A stretch of 6,835 nucleotides of DNA from positions 1 through 6,835 of the forward strand of contig CABSAB010000072.1 of the NCBI GenBank assembly GCA_902475515.1, written 5' to 3'. Shown in pieces: positions 1-5,240 of this stretch. The position numbers were made by a program, and so were the translations under genes. The notes beneath the pieces are model-generated. The model had not been told where the DNA came from. It made no database searches and saw only the letters and a program-made list of their open reading frames with translations. Source of the stretch: an uncultured Eubacteriales bacterium. Its GTDB lineage: Bacteria; Bacillota; Clostridia; Oscillospirales; Oscillospiraceae. Within the stretch, counting starts at the first letter, position 1, and every line of letters starts with the position of its first letter.

Positions 1-512
1 TTGACGACCTGGGCAGGGTGGTGATCCCCAAGGAAATCCGCCGCACCCTGCGCATCCGGGAGGGAGACCCCCTGGAGATCTTCACCGAAAAGGACGGCGA
101 GGTCATCTTTAAAAAATACTCCCCTATGGGCGAGCTCAGCGAATTTGCCACCCACATCTGCGACAGCCTGGGCCGCAACACCGGGCGCATTGCCGCCGTG
201 GCGGACCGGGACAGCATCATTGCCCTGTCCGGCGCCCCCAAGCGGGAACTTATGGACAAGCAGAACTCCACGGAGCTGGAGCAGATCATGGAACAGCGCC
301 GCCCCTACCTCTACACCGGCGGCAACCGCCTTCGGGCCGCGGAGAGCGTCGATGGCTACTATCTGGGCGTGGCGGCCCCCATCCTCTCCGAGGGAGACCT
401 GATGGGCTGCGTCATGGTGCTCATGGACGATGATTCCGCCCCCGTGGGCGAGGCCGAGCAGAAGGTCTGCCAGACGGTGGCCGGATTCCTGGGCAAGCAG
501 ATGGAATCCTGA
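1..512 (+). CDS. spoVT: Stage V sporulation protein T, 5'-truncated by the window edge
   Basis: SpoVT is a DNA-binding regulator that adjusts gene expression in the forespore late in sporulation, within the sigma-G programme in Bacillus. The reading frame is open from base 3. It begins at the conserved DDLGRVVIPKEIRR of the AbrB-type swapped-hairpin domain, so only about 10 N-terminal residues are missing. An internal GTG at base 18 is not the true start. The next stretch (TLRIREGDPLEIF, then EVIFKKYSP) completes the AbrB domain in about the first 50 residues. The remainder, to LGKQMES, fits the C-terminal GAF-like ligand-binding domain. About 169 codons are visible; with the missing part the length would be close to the 178 residues of Bacillus SpoVT. 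The gene stops at TGA 510-512, and a hairpin terminator follows 31 bases later. It converges with the MBL gene. Identification is from remembered family sequence and is strong. Confidence 0.95.
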   Translation, partial: DDLGRVVIPKEIRRTLRIREGDPLEIFTEKDGEVIFKKYSPMGELSEFATHICDSLGRNTGRIAAVADRDSIIALSGAPKRELMDKQNSTELEQIMEQRRPYLYTGGNRLRAAESVDGYYLGVAAPILSEGDLMGCVMVLMDDDSAPVGEAEQKVCQTVAGFLGKQMES

Positions 513-543
513 CGCCATCTCTCCCTTTTCATTTTCACACAGC

Positions 544-575
544 AAAAGCGGCGAACCGTTTGGTTCGCCGCTTTT
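544..575. terminator. Bidirectional intrinsic terminator between spoVT and the MBL-fold gene
   Basis: There is a perfect 14-bp stem, aaaagcggcgaacc (544-557) and ggttcgccgctttt (562-575), around the loop gttt. It starts with AAAA and ends with TTTT, so each strand reads as a GC-rich hairpin followed by a U-run. It lies 31 bases after the spoVT stop and directly abuts the end of the minus-strand MBL gene (577), so it can serve both converging transcripts. Confidence 0.9.
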
Positions 576-576
576 G

Positions 577-1377
577 TCACAACTCCAGGACCGTTCCTGT
601 GGAGATACTCTCCAGCCTGCCGGGCATACGGGCCTTTAATTCCTCCAATGCCGCCGGCCCGGTGCAGTGGCAGGAATAAAAGACCGCACCGGTTTTCAAC
701 AGGACCTCCGACAGCTTGTCCAGATAGACCGCGTCCGCCATACATTTTCCGGTACCTCCGGCGGCCAGGTGGAATCCGGACACCACCACATCAGGATAGC
801 GTCCTGCAATCTCTTTGGCCCGCTCCAAAATGTTGACGATGCCCCGGTGGGCACAGCCGCCAAACAGATACAGTCTGTCCCCCTCCGAGATCAGCAGGTC
901 CTGCTCATGGGAAAACGCATCCGGCCCCCGGCCATCCAGCAGGCCACGGTTTGCCGCCGGGACCAGGGTATCCCCCGGGACCTGGGAAAACAGCGTGATT
1001 TGGTCCGACAATTTCTCCAGCGCTCCGGCCAGACGGACCCGGGGATGCGCTTGCAGCGAAACATCCAGGCCAATGTCCACCTCTCCGGCAAAGTGGGGGT
1101 CAAAGGCCCCCTCCGCCAGATACACCGGCGCATGATCATTTTCCCGAAGGAACCGGCCCAAGCCGCCGCCGTGGTCATCGTGTCCATGGGATATCACACA
1201 CAGGTCCACCGCACGAAGATCGATCCCCAGAGCGTTGGCATTGTGGAGAAATTCCTCACCAGGACCTACGTCCAAAAGCAGCCGGGTATCCCCCGTCTCC
1301 AGCAGCAGCGACAGACCATGGACTGCTGTCAAGTCCGCCCGGCAGGCAGTATTTTCTGTTAACACGGTCAATTTCAT
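577..1377 (-). CDS. MBL-fold metallohydrolase, COG1237 type
   Basis: This is a cytoplasmic metallo-beta-lactamase-fold hydrolase of 266 residues. The metal-binding signature HxHxDH is complete in SHGHDDHGGG, with H64, H66, D68 and H69. Further family landmarks are the opening NTACRADL...HGLSLLLE (residues 9-27), FGGCAHRGIVNILE (172-185, supplying H177), SGFHL (200-204) and CHCTG (236-240). The GCAH.GIVN and CHCTG motifs point to the COG1237 group, annotated by similarity to archaeal dihydropterin ribofuranosylaminobenzene phosphate synthases (methanopterin pathway). Bacteria of this kind lack that pathway, so the real substrate is unknown. The ATG start is preceded by AGAGGAGA at 7-nt spacing (plus-strand 1385-1392). 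It is the last gene of a same-strand series (pdaA, rex, Cys-rich gene). Whether it is co-transcribed is unclear because two hairpins (1404-1428 and 1440-1458) lie just upstream. Confidence 0.88.
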   Translation of the reverse strand: MKLTVLTENTACRADLTAVHGLSLLLETGDTRLLLDVGPGEEFLHNANALGIDLRAVDLCVISHGHDDHGGGLGRFLRENDHAPVYLAEGAFDPHFAGEVDIGLDVSLQAHPRVRLAGALEKLSDQITLFSQVPGDTLVPAANRGLLDGRGPDAFSHEQDLLISEGDRLYLFGGCAHRGIVNILERAKEIAGRYPDVVVSGFHLAAGGTGKCMADAVYLDKLSEVLLKTGAVFYSCHCTGPAALEELKARMPGRLESISTGTVLEL

Positions 1378-1403
1378 TGGTATATCTCCTCTATTGTAAA
1401 TGT

Positions 1404-1428
1404 ATTGGGCCGCATAAAGCGGCCCAAT
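1404..1428 (-). terminator. Hairpin, probable terminator or attenuator after the Cys-rich gene
   Basis: There is a perfect 10-bp stem, attgggccgc (1404-1413) with gcggcccaat (1419-1428), and a 5-nt loop. It is GC-rich enough for a terminator, and it sits between the Cys-rich small gene and the MBL gene, both minus strand. The following minus-strand bases (acatttac) give only a short U-run, so termination may be partial. It would then form part of the MBL leader. No plus-strand gene precedes it. Confidence 0.5.
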
Positions 1429-1439
1429 TTCCTATGTTC

Positions 1440-1458
1440 AGGGAGCGAAATGCTCCCT
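1440..1458 (-). other. Second small hairpin downstream of the Cys-rich gene
   Basis: A 7-bp perfect stem, agggagc (1440-1446) with gctccct (1452-1458), has the 5-nt loop gaaat. It starts 10 bases after the stop codon of the 50-residue Cys-rich protein. No U-run follows on either strand, so it is more likely an mRNA 3'-end stabilising structure or chance than an independent terminator. It overlaps a sigma-54-like sequence on the minus strand (1451-1467); both readings cannot be assumed true. Confidence 0.35.
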
Positions 1459-1467
1459 CCGTGCCAA
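1451..1467 (-). promoter_or_regulatory. Weak sigma-54 (-24/-12)-like element before the MBL gene
   Basis: The minus strand reads TTGGCACGGAGGGAGCA. The -24 half (TTGGCACG plus a purine) is a perfect consensus match. The invariant GG and GC dinucleotides have the correct 10-bp separation, but the two T residues of the -12 half are replaced by GA. If used, transcription would start near 1440, giving a 62-nt MBL leader that contains the 1404-1428 hairpin. The poor -12 half and the overlap with another hairpin keep confidence low. Confidence 0.25.
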
Positions 1468-1468
1468 A

Positions 1469-1621
1469 TTAGCAGCAGGTGTTCTCACAGCCGCAGCCGC
1501 AGCCACAGCCGTTGTTGCCGCTCAGACCCATGGTGTTTCCGCCGCAGCCGCAGCAGCACAGCAGGAGAATGAGAATGATGATCCACCAGCAGCCTCCGCC
1601 GAATCCATTGTTGTTACACAT
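1469..1621 (-). CDS. 50-residue cysteine-rich small membrane-type protein
   Basis: This short reading frame begins MCNNNGFGGGCWWIIILI and ends CGCGCGCENTCC before TAA. Twelve of its 50 residues are cysteine: C2, C11, C22-24, C26, then alternating C39/41/43/45, and C49-C50. Residues 12-21 (WWIIILILLL) are a short hydrophobic stretch able to insert in a membrane. The start is well supported: ATG at 1621 with a perfect AGGAGG (plus-strand 1631-1636) at 9-nt spacing. The Gly-rich N-terminus running into a hydrophobic segment is reminiscent of YjcZ-type small sporulation proteins. The Cys/Gly tail resembles high-cysteine proteins that databases, as I recall, name after insect chorion. Both comparisons are impressions, not searches. 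Clustered CC and CGC motifs suggest metal binding or disulfide cross-linking. It lies 78 bases downstream of rex with no clear terminator between, so it could share the rex transcript. Function unknown. Confidence 0.82.
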   Translation of the reverse strand: MCNNNGFGGGCWWIIILILLLCCCGCGGNTMGLSGNNGCGCGCGCENTCC

Positions 1622-1630
1622 AATATTGTT

Positions 1631-1636
1631 CCTCCT
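1631..1636 (-). promoter_or_regulatory. Consensus ribosome binding site of the Cys-rich gene
   Basis: The minus strand carries AGGAGG followed by nine bases and ATG. This full Shine-Dalgarno match is the main evidence that the very short downstream frame is translated. Confidence 0.85.
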
Positions 1637-1699
1637 AATGATATTCACGCCTTAATCACAGGCGCTATTCTATCATATTCAATGGGAGGAAATAGGTTC

Positions 1700-2350
1700 C
1701 TATTCGGGCGGATTTTCTTCGGTCTCACGCTTTTGCTTTAGCCGGTAGCTGAGGGTCAACAGGCTGTCGGCAAAGCTCACCTGCTCCACCAAAACACCGT
1801 CTACCGCCAGACGGCAGCCCGTAAAATTCCAGATGGCCGGGACCCCAAGCTTTCCCAGCAGCTCCGCGACTTCCTGTGCGCTTGGTGTGGGGACTGTCAG
1901 CACGGCCATGCTGGGCTTTTCCGCCTCCACCAGTCGTTCCATCCGCTTGGCGTCCAACACCTGTATAGGCCCCACCTGACGCCCCACAAGGGAGGCATCC
2001 AGATCGAAGGCCGCCAGCAGAAAAAATCCGCAGGCTTCAAAGTCAAAGTTCTTCAGCAGTGCCCGGCCCAGATCGCCGCAGCCCACCAAAATGGCGGTGT
2101 TCCGGCTGTTCAGCCCCAGGATCTCCCGGATCTCGTAACGGAGCTTCTTGACATTATACCCATAGCCCTGGAGACCGAACTCCCCGAAGCAGGAAAAGTC
2201 CTGGCGAATCTGGGACGCAGTAAAGCCCAGGCGCTTGGAAAGCGTGGCGGAGGACACGCGGATGCAGTTGGTCACATACAGTTCCTCCACACACCGGTAA
2301 TACTGGGGCAGCCGCGCCACGACGGAGTTGGATATCCGTTCCTTTTTCAA
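1700..2350 (-). CDS. rex: Redox-sensing transcriptional repressor Rex
   Basis: Rex is a cytoplasmic dimeric repressor that reads the NADH/NAD+ ratio and controls fermentative and respiratory genes. The product has 216 residues, normal for the family. The N-terminal winged helix is seen in ISNSVVARLPQYYR (6-19), then VSSATLSKRLGFTASQIRQDF (32-52) and FGEFGLQGYGYNV (55-67). The C-terminal Rossmann domain has the dinucleotide loop GCGDLG (90-95), LAAFDLD (112-118) and the late NFTG motif. The start is TTG at 2350 (plus-strand caa 2348-2350), placed by AAAAGGGGG with 7-nt spacing and by family alignment. A near-consensus sigma-A promoter lies just upstream (2383-2411). It follows pdaA by 57 bases and precedes the Cys-rich gene. 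No Rex operator of the TTGTTAA-N4-TTAACAA kind was seen in the window, so autoregulation is not supported here. Confidence 0.95.
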   Translation of the reverse strand: MKKERISNSVVARLPQYYRCVEELYVTNCIRVSSATLSKRLGFTASQIRQDFSCFGEFGLQGYGYNVKKLRYEIREILGLNSRNTAILVGCGDLGRALLKNFDFEACGFFLLAAFDLDASLVGRQVGPIQVLDAKRMERLVEAEKPSMAVLTVPTPSAQEVAELLGKLGVPAIWNFTGCRLAVDGVLVEQVSFADSLLTLSYRLKQKRETEENPPE

Positions 2351-2357
2351 TGGGCTT

Positions 2358-2366
2358 CCCCCTTTT
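2358..2366 (-). promoter_or_regulatory. Ribosome binding site fixing the TTG start of rex
   Basis: The minus strand reads AAAAGGGGG, then seven bases, then TTG. It is the only plausible Shine-Dalgarno at the family-expected N-terminus, so it supports the non-ATG start. Confidence 0.65.
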
Positions 2367-2382
2367 CCTGCTTTTACGCTTT

Positions 2383-2411
2383 ATTGTACTGCTCTTTTTT
2401 TCAATTGTCAA
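2383..2411 (-). promoter_or_regulatory. Sigma-A promoter of rex
   Basis: The minus strand shows TTGACA (plus-strand 2406-2411), exactly 17 bases, then TACAAT (2383-2388). The -35 is perfect and the -10 differs from TATAAT at one position. Predicted start of transcription is near 2376, a leader of about 26 bases that includes the rex ribosome binding site. The -35 box overlaps the TGA stop codon of pdaA (2408-2410), so rex can be transcribed independently of the sporulation gene upstream. Confidence 0.8.
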
Positions 2412-3211
2412 TTCTGGAACAGGTCGTCCAGGGTGCCGAACTGATACCCCTGCTCCTCCCAACGGGTCAGGAGCCGGTCCAGAATCTTTGCGTTGGTGGC
2501 TGAGGTATTATGGAGCAGCACCACCGCCCCGGGATGAATGCGGGATGTGAGCTTTGTAAGTGCCTCTTCCTCCCCGGGCTGCTGGTCGGCGATCCAGTCC
2601 ACATACGCAAGGGACCAGAAGACTGTCTTGTAGCCCAGTTCCTGGGCCAGCTGCAGGTTCTCCTCACTGTAAACGCCCTGGGGCGGGCGGTAGTACAGGG
2701 GCATTTCTTTCCCGGTGCATTCCTGATAGGCATCCCGCACCTTCTGCAGCTGCTGGGAAAAGGCCGCTTTGTCCGTGATCTCCGACATGTTCGGATGGCT
2801 CCAGGTGTGGTTTCCCACAATGTGGCCCTCCTCGACCATACGGCGCACCAGCTCCGGCGAATCGGTGATGTAATTGCCCACCACGAAGAATGCCGCCTGA
2901 ACATTGTGGGCCTTCAGCACATCCAGCATCTGCTCTGTTTGGCCGCTTTCATAGCCGCAGTCAAAGGTCAGGTAGATGGTGTTTTCCTGGGTGTTGCCCA
3001 GAAATTTTGCGTCGTATGCCGCCAGCTGATCGGCGGTAGCATTGCCGGTGGGGGCCTGTCCCGGTGTCTGGAAGCTCAGGCCCCAGGAGCCGGTCTCTAT
3101 GGCCGCGGGCCGGCCTGCGCGCATGGACAGATACATTCCCCCGGGGATCAGCACCGCCAGAAGCATCGCCATCCAGCGGAGCACCCGTTTCACATCAATG
3201 GTAAGATACAT
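2408..3211 (-). CDS. pdaA: PdaA-type polysaccharide deacetylase (spore-cortex muramic delta-lactam formation)
   Basis: This carbohydrate esterase family 4 (NodB-like) enzyme has 267 residues. The known role of PdaA is to remove acetyl from N-acetylmuramic acid in spore-cortex peptidoglycan, enabling muramic delta-lactam formation needed for germination. A hydrophobic segment (residues 10-29) after a basic N-terminus acts as membrane anchor or signal. Motifs in order: TFDCGYE (82-88, catalytic D84), NHTWSH (134-139, metal ligands H135 and H139), RPPQG (175-179), FWSLAYVDW (198-206) and HPGAVVLLH (226-234). GVYSEENL and the VDW motif closely follow Bacillus PdaA, which has Asn where most CE4 enzymes have the second Asp of TFDDG; here that position is Cys85. 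ATG start with GGGGAGGGG at 6-nt spacing. The gene is divergent from the beta-helix gene and upstream of rex on the same strand. PdaA is preferred to PdaB or a general CE4 enzyme. Confidence 0.85.
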   Translation of the reverse strand: MYLTIDVKRVLRWMAMLLAVLIPGGMYLSMRAGRPAAIETGSWGLSFQTPGQAPTGNATADQLAAYDAKFLGNTQENTIYLTFDCGYESGQTEQMLDVLKAHNVQAAFFVVGNYITDSPELVRRMVEEGHIVGNHTWSHPNMSEITDKAAFSQQLQKVRDAYQECTGKEMPLYYRPPQGVYSEENLQLAQELGYKTVFWSLAYVDWIADQQPGEEEALTKLTSRIHPGAVVLLHNTSATNAKILDRLLTRWEEQGYQFGTLDDLFQN

Positions 3212-3230
3212 AGCTTTCCCCTCCCCTTTG

Positions 3231-3259
3231 AACCTATGCCGGGGATGGACAGGGTATTC
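3231..3259 (-). promoter_or_regulatory. Possible sporulation-sigma promoter of pdaA
   Basis: The minus strand has GAATA (plus-strand 3255-3259), a 16-base spacer and CATAGGTT (3231-3238). This resembles the sigma-E pattern ATA-16/18-CATANANT with one mismatch, and less well the sigma-G pattern. The predicted start (around 3224) would fall inside the GGGGAGGGG ribosome binding site, leaving a very short leader, which weakens the case. A sporulation promoter would suit the function of PdaA. Confidence 0.25.
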
Positions 3260-3268
3260 CGGCGATCT

Positions 3269-3285
3269 TGCAGTTGCCGCGCCAA
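3269..3285 (-). promoter_or_regulatory. Sigma-54-like -24/-12 element facing pdaA
   Basis: The minus strand reads TTGGCGCGGCAACTGCA. It matches the sigma-54 consensus YTGGCACGRNNNTTGCW at 15 of 17 positions, with A to G at position 6 and T to C at position 13. GG and GC are intact at 10-bp separation. A start near 3258 would leave a 47-nt pdaA leader. It lies back to back with the better plus-strand element, 13 bases away. Local GC-richness makes chance a real alternative. Confidence 0.35.
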
Positions 3286-3298
3286 TTCTCTCCCATTT

Positions 3299-3315
3299 TT
3301 GGCATCAAACTTGCA
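3299..3315 (+). promoter_or_regulatory. Sigma-54 (-24/-12) promoter of the beta-helix gene
   Basis: The sequence TTGGCATCAAACTTGCA matches YTGGCACGRNNNTTGCW at 15 of 17 positions. GG (3301-3302) and TTGC (3311-3314) are perfect and correctly spaced. Transcription is predicted near 3326, giving a 26-nt leader with AAAGGAG (3336-3342) nine bases before ATG. The rpoN gene itself is the next gene downstream. A sigma-A reading is also possible (TTGGCA, 16 bases, TACATT at 3321-3326) but is weaker in spacing and in its -10. Confidence 0.6.
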
Positions 3316-3335
3316 ACAAATACATTGATTAAACG

Positions 3336-3342
3336 AAAGGAG
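3336..3342 (+). promoter_or_regulatory. Ribosome binding site fixing the start of the beta-helix gene
   Basis: AAAGGAG stands nine bases before ATG 3352. The frame is open further upstream to a TTG at 3268, but that codon has no Shine-Dalgarno and the added residues would span the putative promoter, so 3352 is chosen. Confidence 0.8.
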
Positions 3343-3351
3343 CAGCAATCT

Positions 3352-5229
3352 ATGGACACAATCACTCAGGACTATCTGCTGGATACCTCCCAAGCCCTAT
3401 CCCAGCTGGAGATCGGCCCAGAGGGGCGCATCCTCGTTCCCCAGGGAAAGCTTTTTACCATGACAGTAGACGGCGTTCAGACGGACCCCCTGCCGGGGAC
3501 CTATACCGGCGACATCCGCCTGACGGTCACGGACTTTATCCCCGCCCCCATTGAGGGCATGCACGCCAAGCCCACCGATCCTCCTACCGAATACCGGACG
3601 GCTTTGCTGCTGGGCAAGGACGGCGCCGAGGACAACGTGGCCGCCAATGCCTATGTGGGCGGCAAGGTGGACGGTATGGCCGTTACCGGCGGCTCCATCA
3701 CCTCTAAGGGCGAGGCTTTCAACAGCGTGGTGGTCACCGGCGGCAAGTACACCGTCAAGGATTTGACCATCGAAAACACCGGACACAGCCCCGACGACGG
3801 CAAGGGTTTGGGCGCGGCCATCCTGGCGGGCAATGACAGCGAGAGCATCTTTGAACATCTCACCATCAAAAACCGGGGCATCCGCAACGACGCCATGGTC
3901 ATCGGCGGCACCGCCAAGGTCACGGTGAAGAACTCCATCATCGAATGTGTAGGCGGCACCCCGGAGCAGATCCAGGCAGTGCACAAGGTACGCCCCGGGA
4001 AGGCCTGCATGACCTATGTCTCCGGCGGCTGGGGTACCACCCGGGCTATCAATGTGCAAAACGATTCTTCCGTCCGCTTTGAAAACTGCACCCTCAAGTC
4101 CGACAGCTGGGGCGTTCTGTCTACAGACAATATCGCCACCCCAAAAGAGTGGCGGCCCGTCCAGACACGCATTTACGCCAAGGACTGCGATGTGGAGATC
4201 ACCGGACGGCACGGCTACGGCTCCTATTCCATCGGCGACTGTACCAACATCTTTGACCACACCCGTATGTACGCCCCCGACGTGGCCTACAAGGTGGCTA
4301 ACGAGCTGGCAGGCGGGGAATTTATCAACGGATCCGAGATCATCGGCGGGCGCTTCGGCGTCATGTGGCAGAGCAACCAGGGCGGAAAGCTGGTGGTGAA
4401 GGATTCCACCATCCGGTCCGGCCGCAGCACCTTTATCGCCCGGAGCTGCTTCCCAAACATCTACTGCGAAAACACCACATTAAAGACCGGAAACCGGGTG
4501 ATCCTACAGATGTTTGATTCGGACGATCCCGGCTTCGGAAAATCCGAGGTGGAGGTAGATACAGAGGTGCCTGTCAAGGACCCGGGACACGACGTGACAA
4601 AGGCCAACCATCACGAAATGAGCATCTGGGGCTTTCCCCAGAAGGATTGGTGCACCGATCTCCAGGCAACCTTTAAGAACATGACCATTTACGGCGACTT
4701 TTACAACGGCACTACCAACGCCAAGAAGCCCATGATGATGCCCCCTCTGGCTGCTCCCGGTGGAGGAAAAGGCGACAAGCCTGCCGGTGGTCCCGGAGGA
4801 CCTGGCGGCGCGCCCGGCGGAGCCCCCGCGGGGATGCCGCCCATGAATATGAAGAACTATCCCATCAATCTGGTGCTGACGCTGGACAACGTAAAGCTCG
4901 AGGGCGTAATCTCCGCCTCCCGGGCCCAGCACTCTGTAAAGAAAATCTCCGGTTCCAACCGGAAAGAGATCTACCAGGTCTACGACACCCCCTGCCCGGT
5001 GGTCAACAATGGCGTCATCGTCACCCTGAAAAACGGCACGGAGTGGACTATCATCGGCCACAACTACCTCTCCGCCCTCCATGTGGATGCGGCCTCCGTC
5101 ATCAAGACCCCGGACGGCTGTGGTGTGGAGCTGACCGTAAACGGCAAAGAGATCCCCTATGCCCCCGGCGACTACGAGGGCGACATCTTTATCCGGGCCA
5201 AGCAGCTTCCTACCCCCGCCATGTTCTAA
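3352..5229 (+). CDS. Large right-handed beta-helix protein of unknown function
   Basis: The product has 625 residues; I do not recognise the family. Residues about 105-455 show repeated short beta-strand coils typical of parallel beta-helix (pectate-lyase-like) folds, such as VVVTGGKYTVKDLTIENTG (127-144), AKVTVKNSIIECVG, SSVRFENCTLKSDSWG (239-254), GKLVVKDSTIRSG (345-357) and IYCENTTLKTG. A Gly/Pro-rich flexible linker (464-499) follows, then a C-terminal segment with more strands (507-570). Residues 38-57 and 595-614 are similar to each other (TVDG...PGTYTGDI and TVNG...PGDYEGDI), so related modules cap both ends. There is no signal peptide, membrane segment, LPXTG anchor or evident catalytic motif, so it is probably cytoplasmic or released by lysis; a spore- or shell-associated structural role is speculation. 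It is monocistronic: it is divergent from pdaA, preceded by a sigma-54-like promoter and ended by a strong terminator. The coding frame itself is certain. Confidence 0.9.
   Translation: MDTITQDYLLDTSQALSQLEIGPEGRILVPQGKLFTMTVDGVQTDPLPGTYTGDIRLTVTDFIPAPIEGMHAKPTDPPTEYRTALLLGKDGAEDNVAANAYVGGKVDGMAVTGGSITSKGEAFNSVVVTGGKYTVKDLTIENTGHSPDDGKGLGAAILAGNDSESIFEHLTIKNRGIRNDAMVIGGTAKVTVKNSIIECVGGTPEQIQAVHKVRPGKACMTYVSGGWGTTRAINVQNDSSVRFENCTLKSDSWGVLSTDNIATPKEWRPVQTRIYAKDCDVEITGRHGYGSYSIGDCTNIFDHTRMYAPDVAYKVANELAGGEFINGSEIIGGRFGVMWQSNQGGKLVVKDSTIRSGRSTFIARSCFPNIYCENTTLKTGNRVILQMFDSDDPGFGKSEVEVDTEVPVKDPGHDVTKANHHEMSIWGFPQKDWCTDLQATFKNMTIYGDFYNGTTNAKKPMMMPPLAAPGGGKGDKPAGGPGGPGGAPGGAPAGMPPMNMKNYPINLVLTLDNVKLEGVISASRAQHSVKKISGSNRKEIYQVYDTPCPVVNNGVIVTLKNGTEWTIIGHNYLSALHVDAASVIKTPDGCGVELTVNGKEIPYAPGDYEGDIFIRAKQLPTPAMF
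3463..3522 (+). repeat. N-terminal copy of the end-capping motif (beta-helix protein residues 38-57)
   Basis: The segment begins TVDG and continues PGTYTGDIRL. Nine of 20 residues are identical, without gaps, to residues 595-614 near the C-terminus: T, V, G, P, G, Y, G, D and I align at the same spacing. Conservative pairs (D/N, Q/E, L/I) add to the match. It is a protein-level repeat; the DNA is diverged, suggesting an old duplication or a shared capping fold. Confidence 0.65.
4741..4848 (+). repeat. Gly/Pro-rich low-complexity linker (residues 464-499)
   Basis: The encoded segment is dominated by Gly, Pro, Ala and Met. It includes runs such as GGPGGPGGAPGGAPAG and Met-rich flanks (MMMPP before it, MPPMNM at its end). 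It separates the main beta-helix from the C-terminal strands, and its most likely role is a flexible hinge. It is not a regular Gly-X-Y collagen repeat. Confidence 0.7.
5134..5193 (+). repeat. C-terminal copy of the end-capping motif (beta-helix protein residues 595-614)
   Basis: The segment begins TVNG and continues PGDYEGDIFI. It aligns without gaps to residues 38-57, with PG ten positions after the opening T in both. It sits 11 residues before the C-terminus, mirroring the N-terminal copy. Confidence 0.65.
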
Positions 5230-5240
5230 ACACGCAGCAA

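Noticed and set aside
1691..1704. aatagg-tt-cctatt dyad at the rex stop codon as terminator
   Set aside because: The loop of two bases is too small and no U-run follows on the minus strand.
2351..2407. Rex operator in the rex promoter
   Set aside because: No TTGTTAA-N4-TTAACAA or TTGTGA-N6-TCACAA type dyad is present; the short aattg-t-caatt symmetry is part of the -35 region.
3268..3351. Upstream TTG extension of the beta-helix protein by 28 residues
   Set aside because: It has no Shine-Dalgarno and overlaps the promoter-like sequence, whereas ATG 3352 has AAAGGAG at nine bases.
3397..4260. 287-codon minus-strand frame opposite the beta-helix gene
   Set aside because: Shadow frame; Gly/Val/Asp-rich translation mirrors the repeated strands of the real gene.
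4741..4848. Collagen-like triple-helix segment
   Set aside because: Glycines are not at every third position for more than a few triplets; better described as a Gly/Pro-rich linker.
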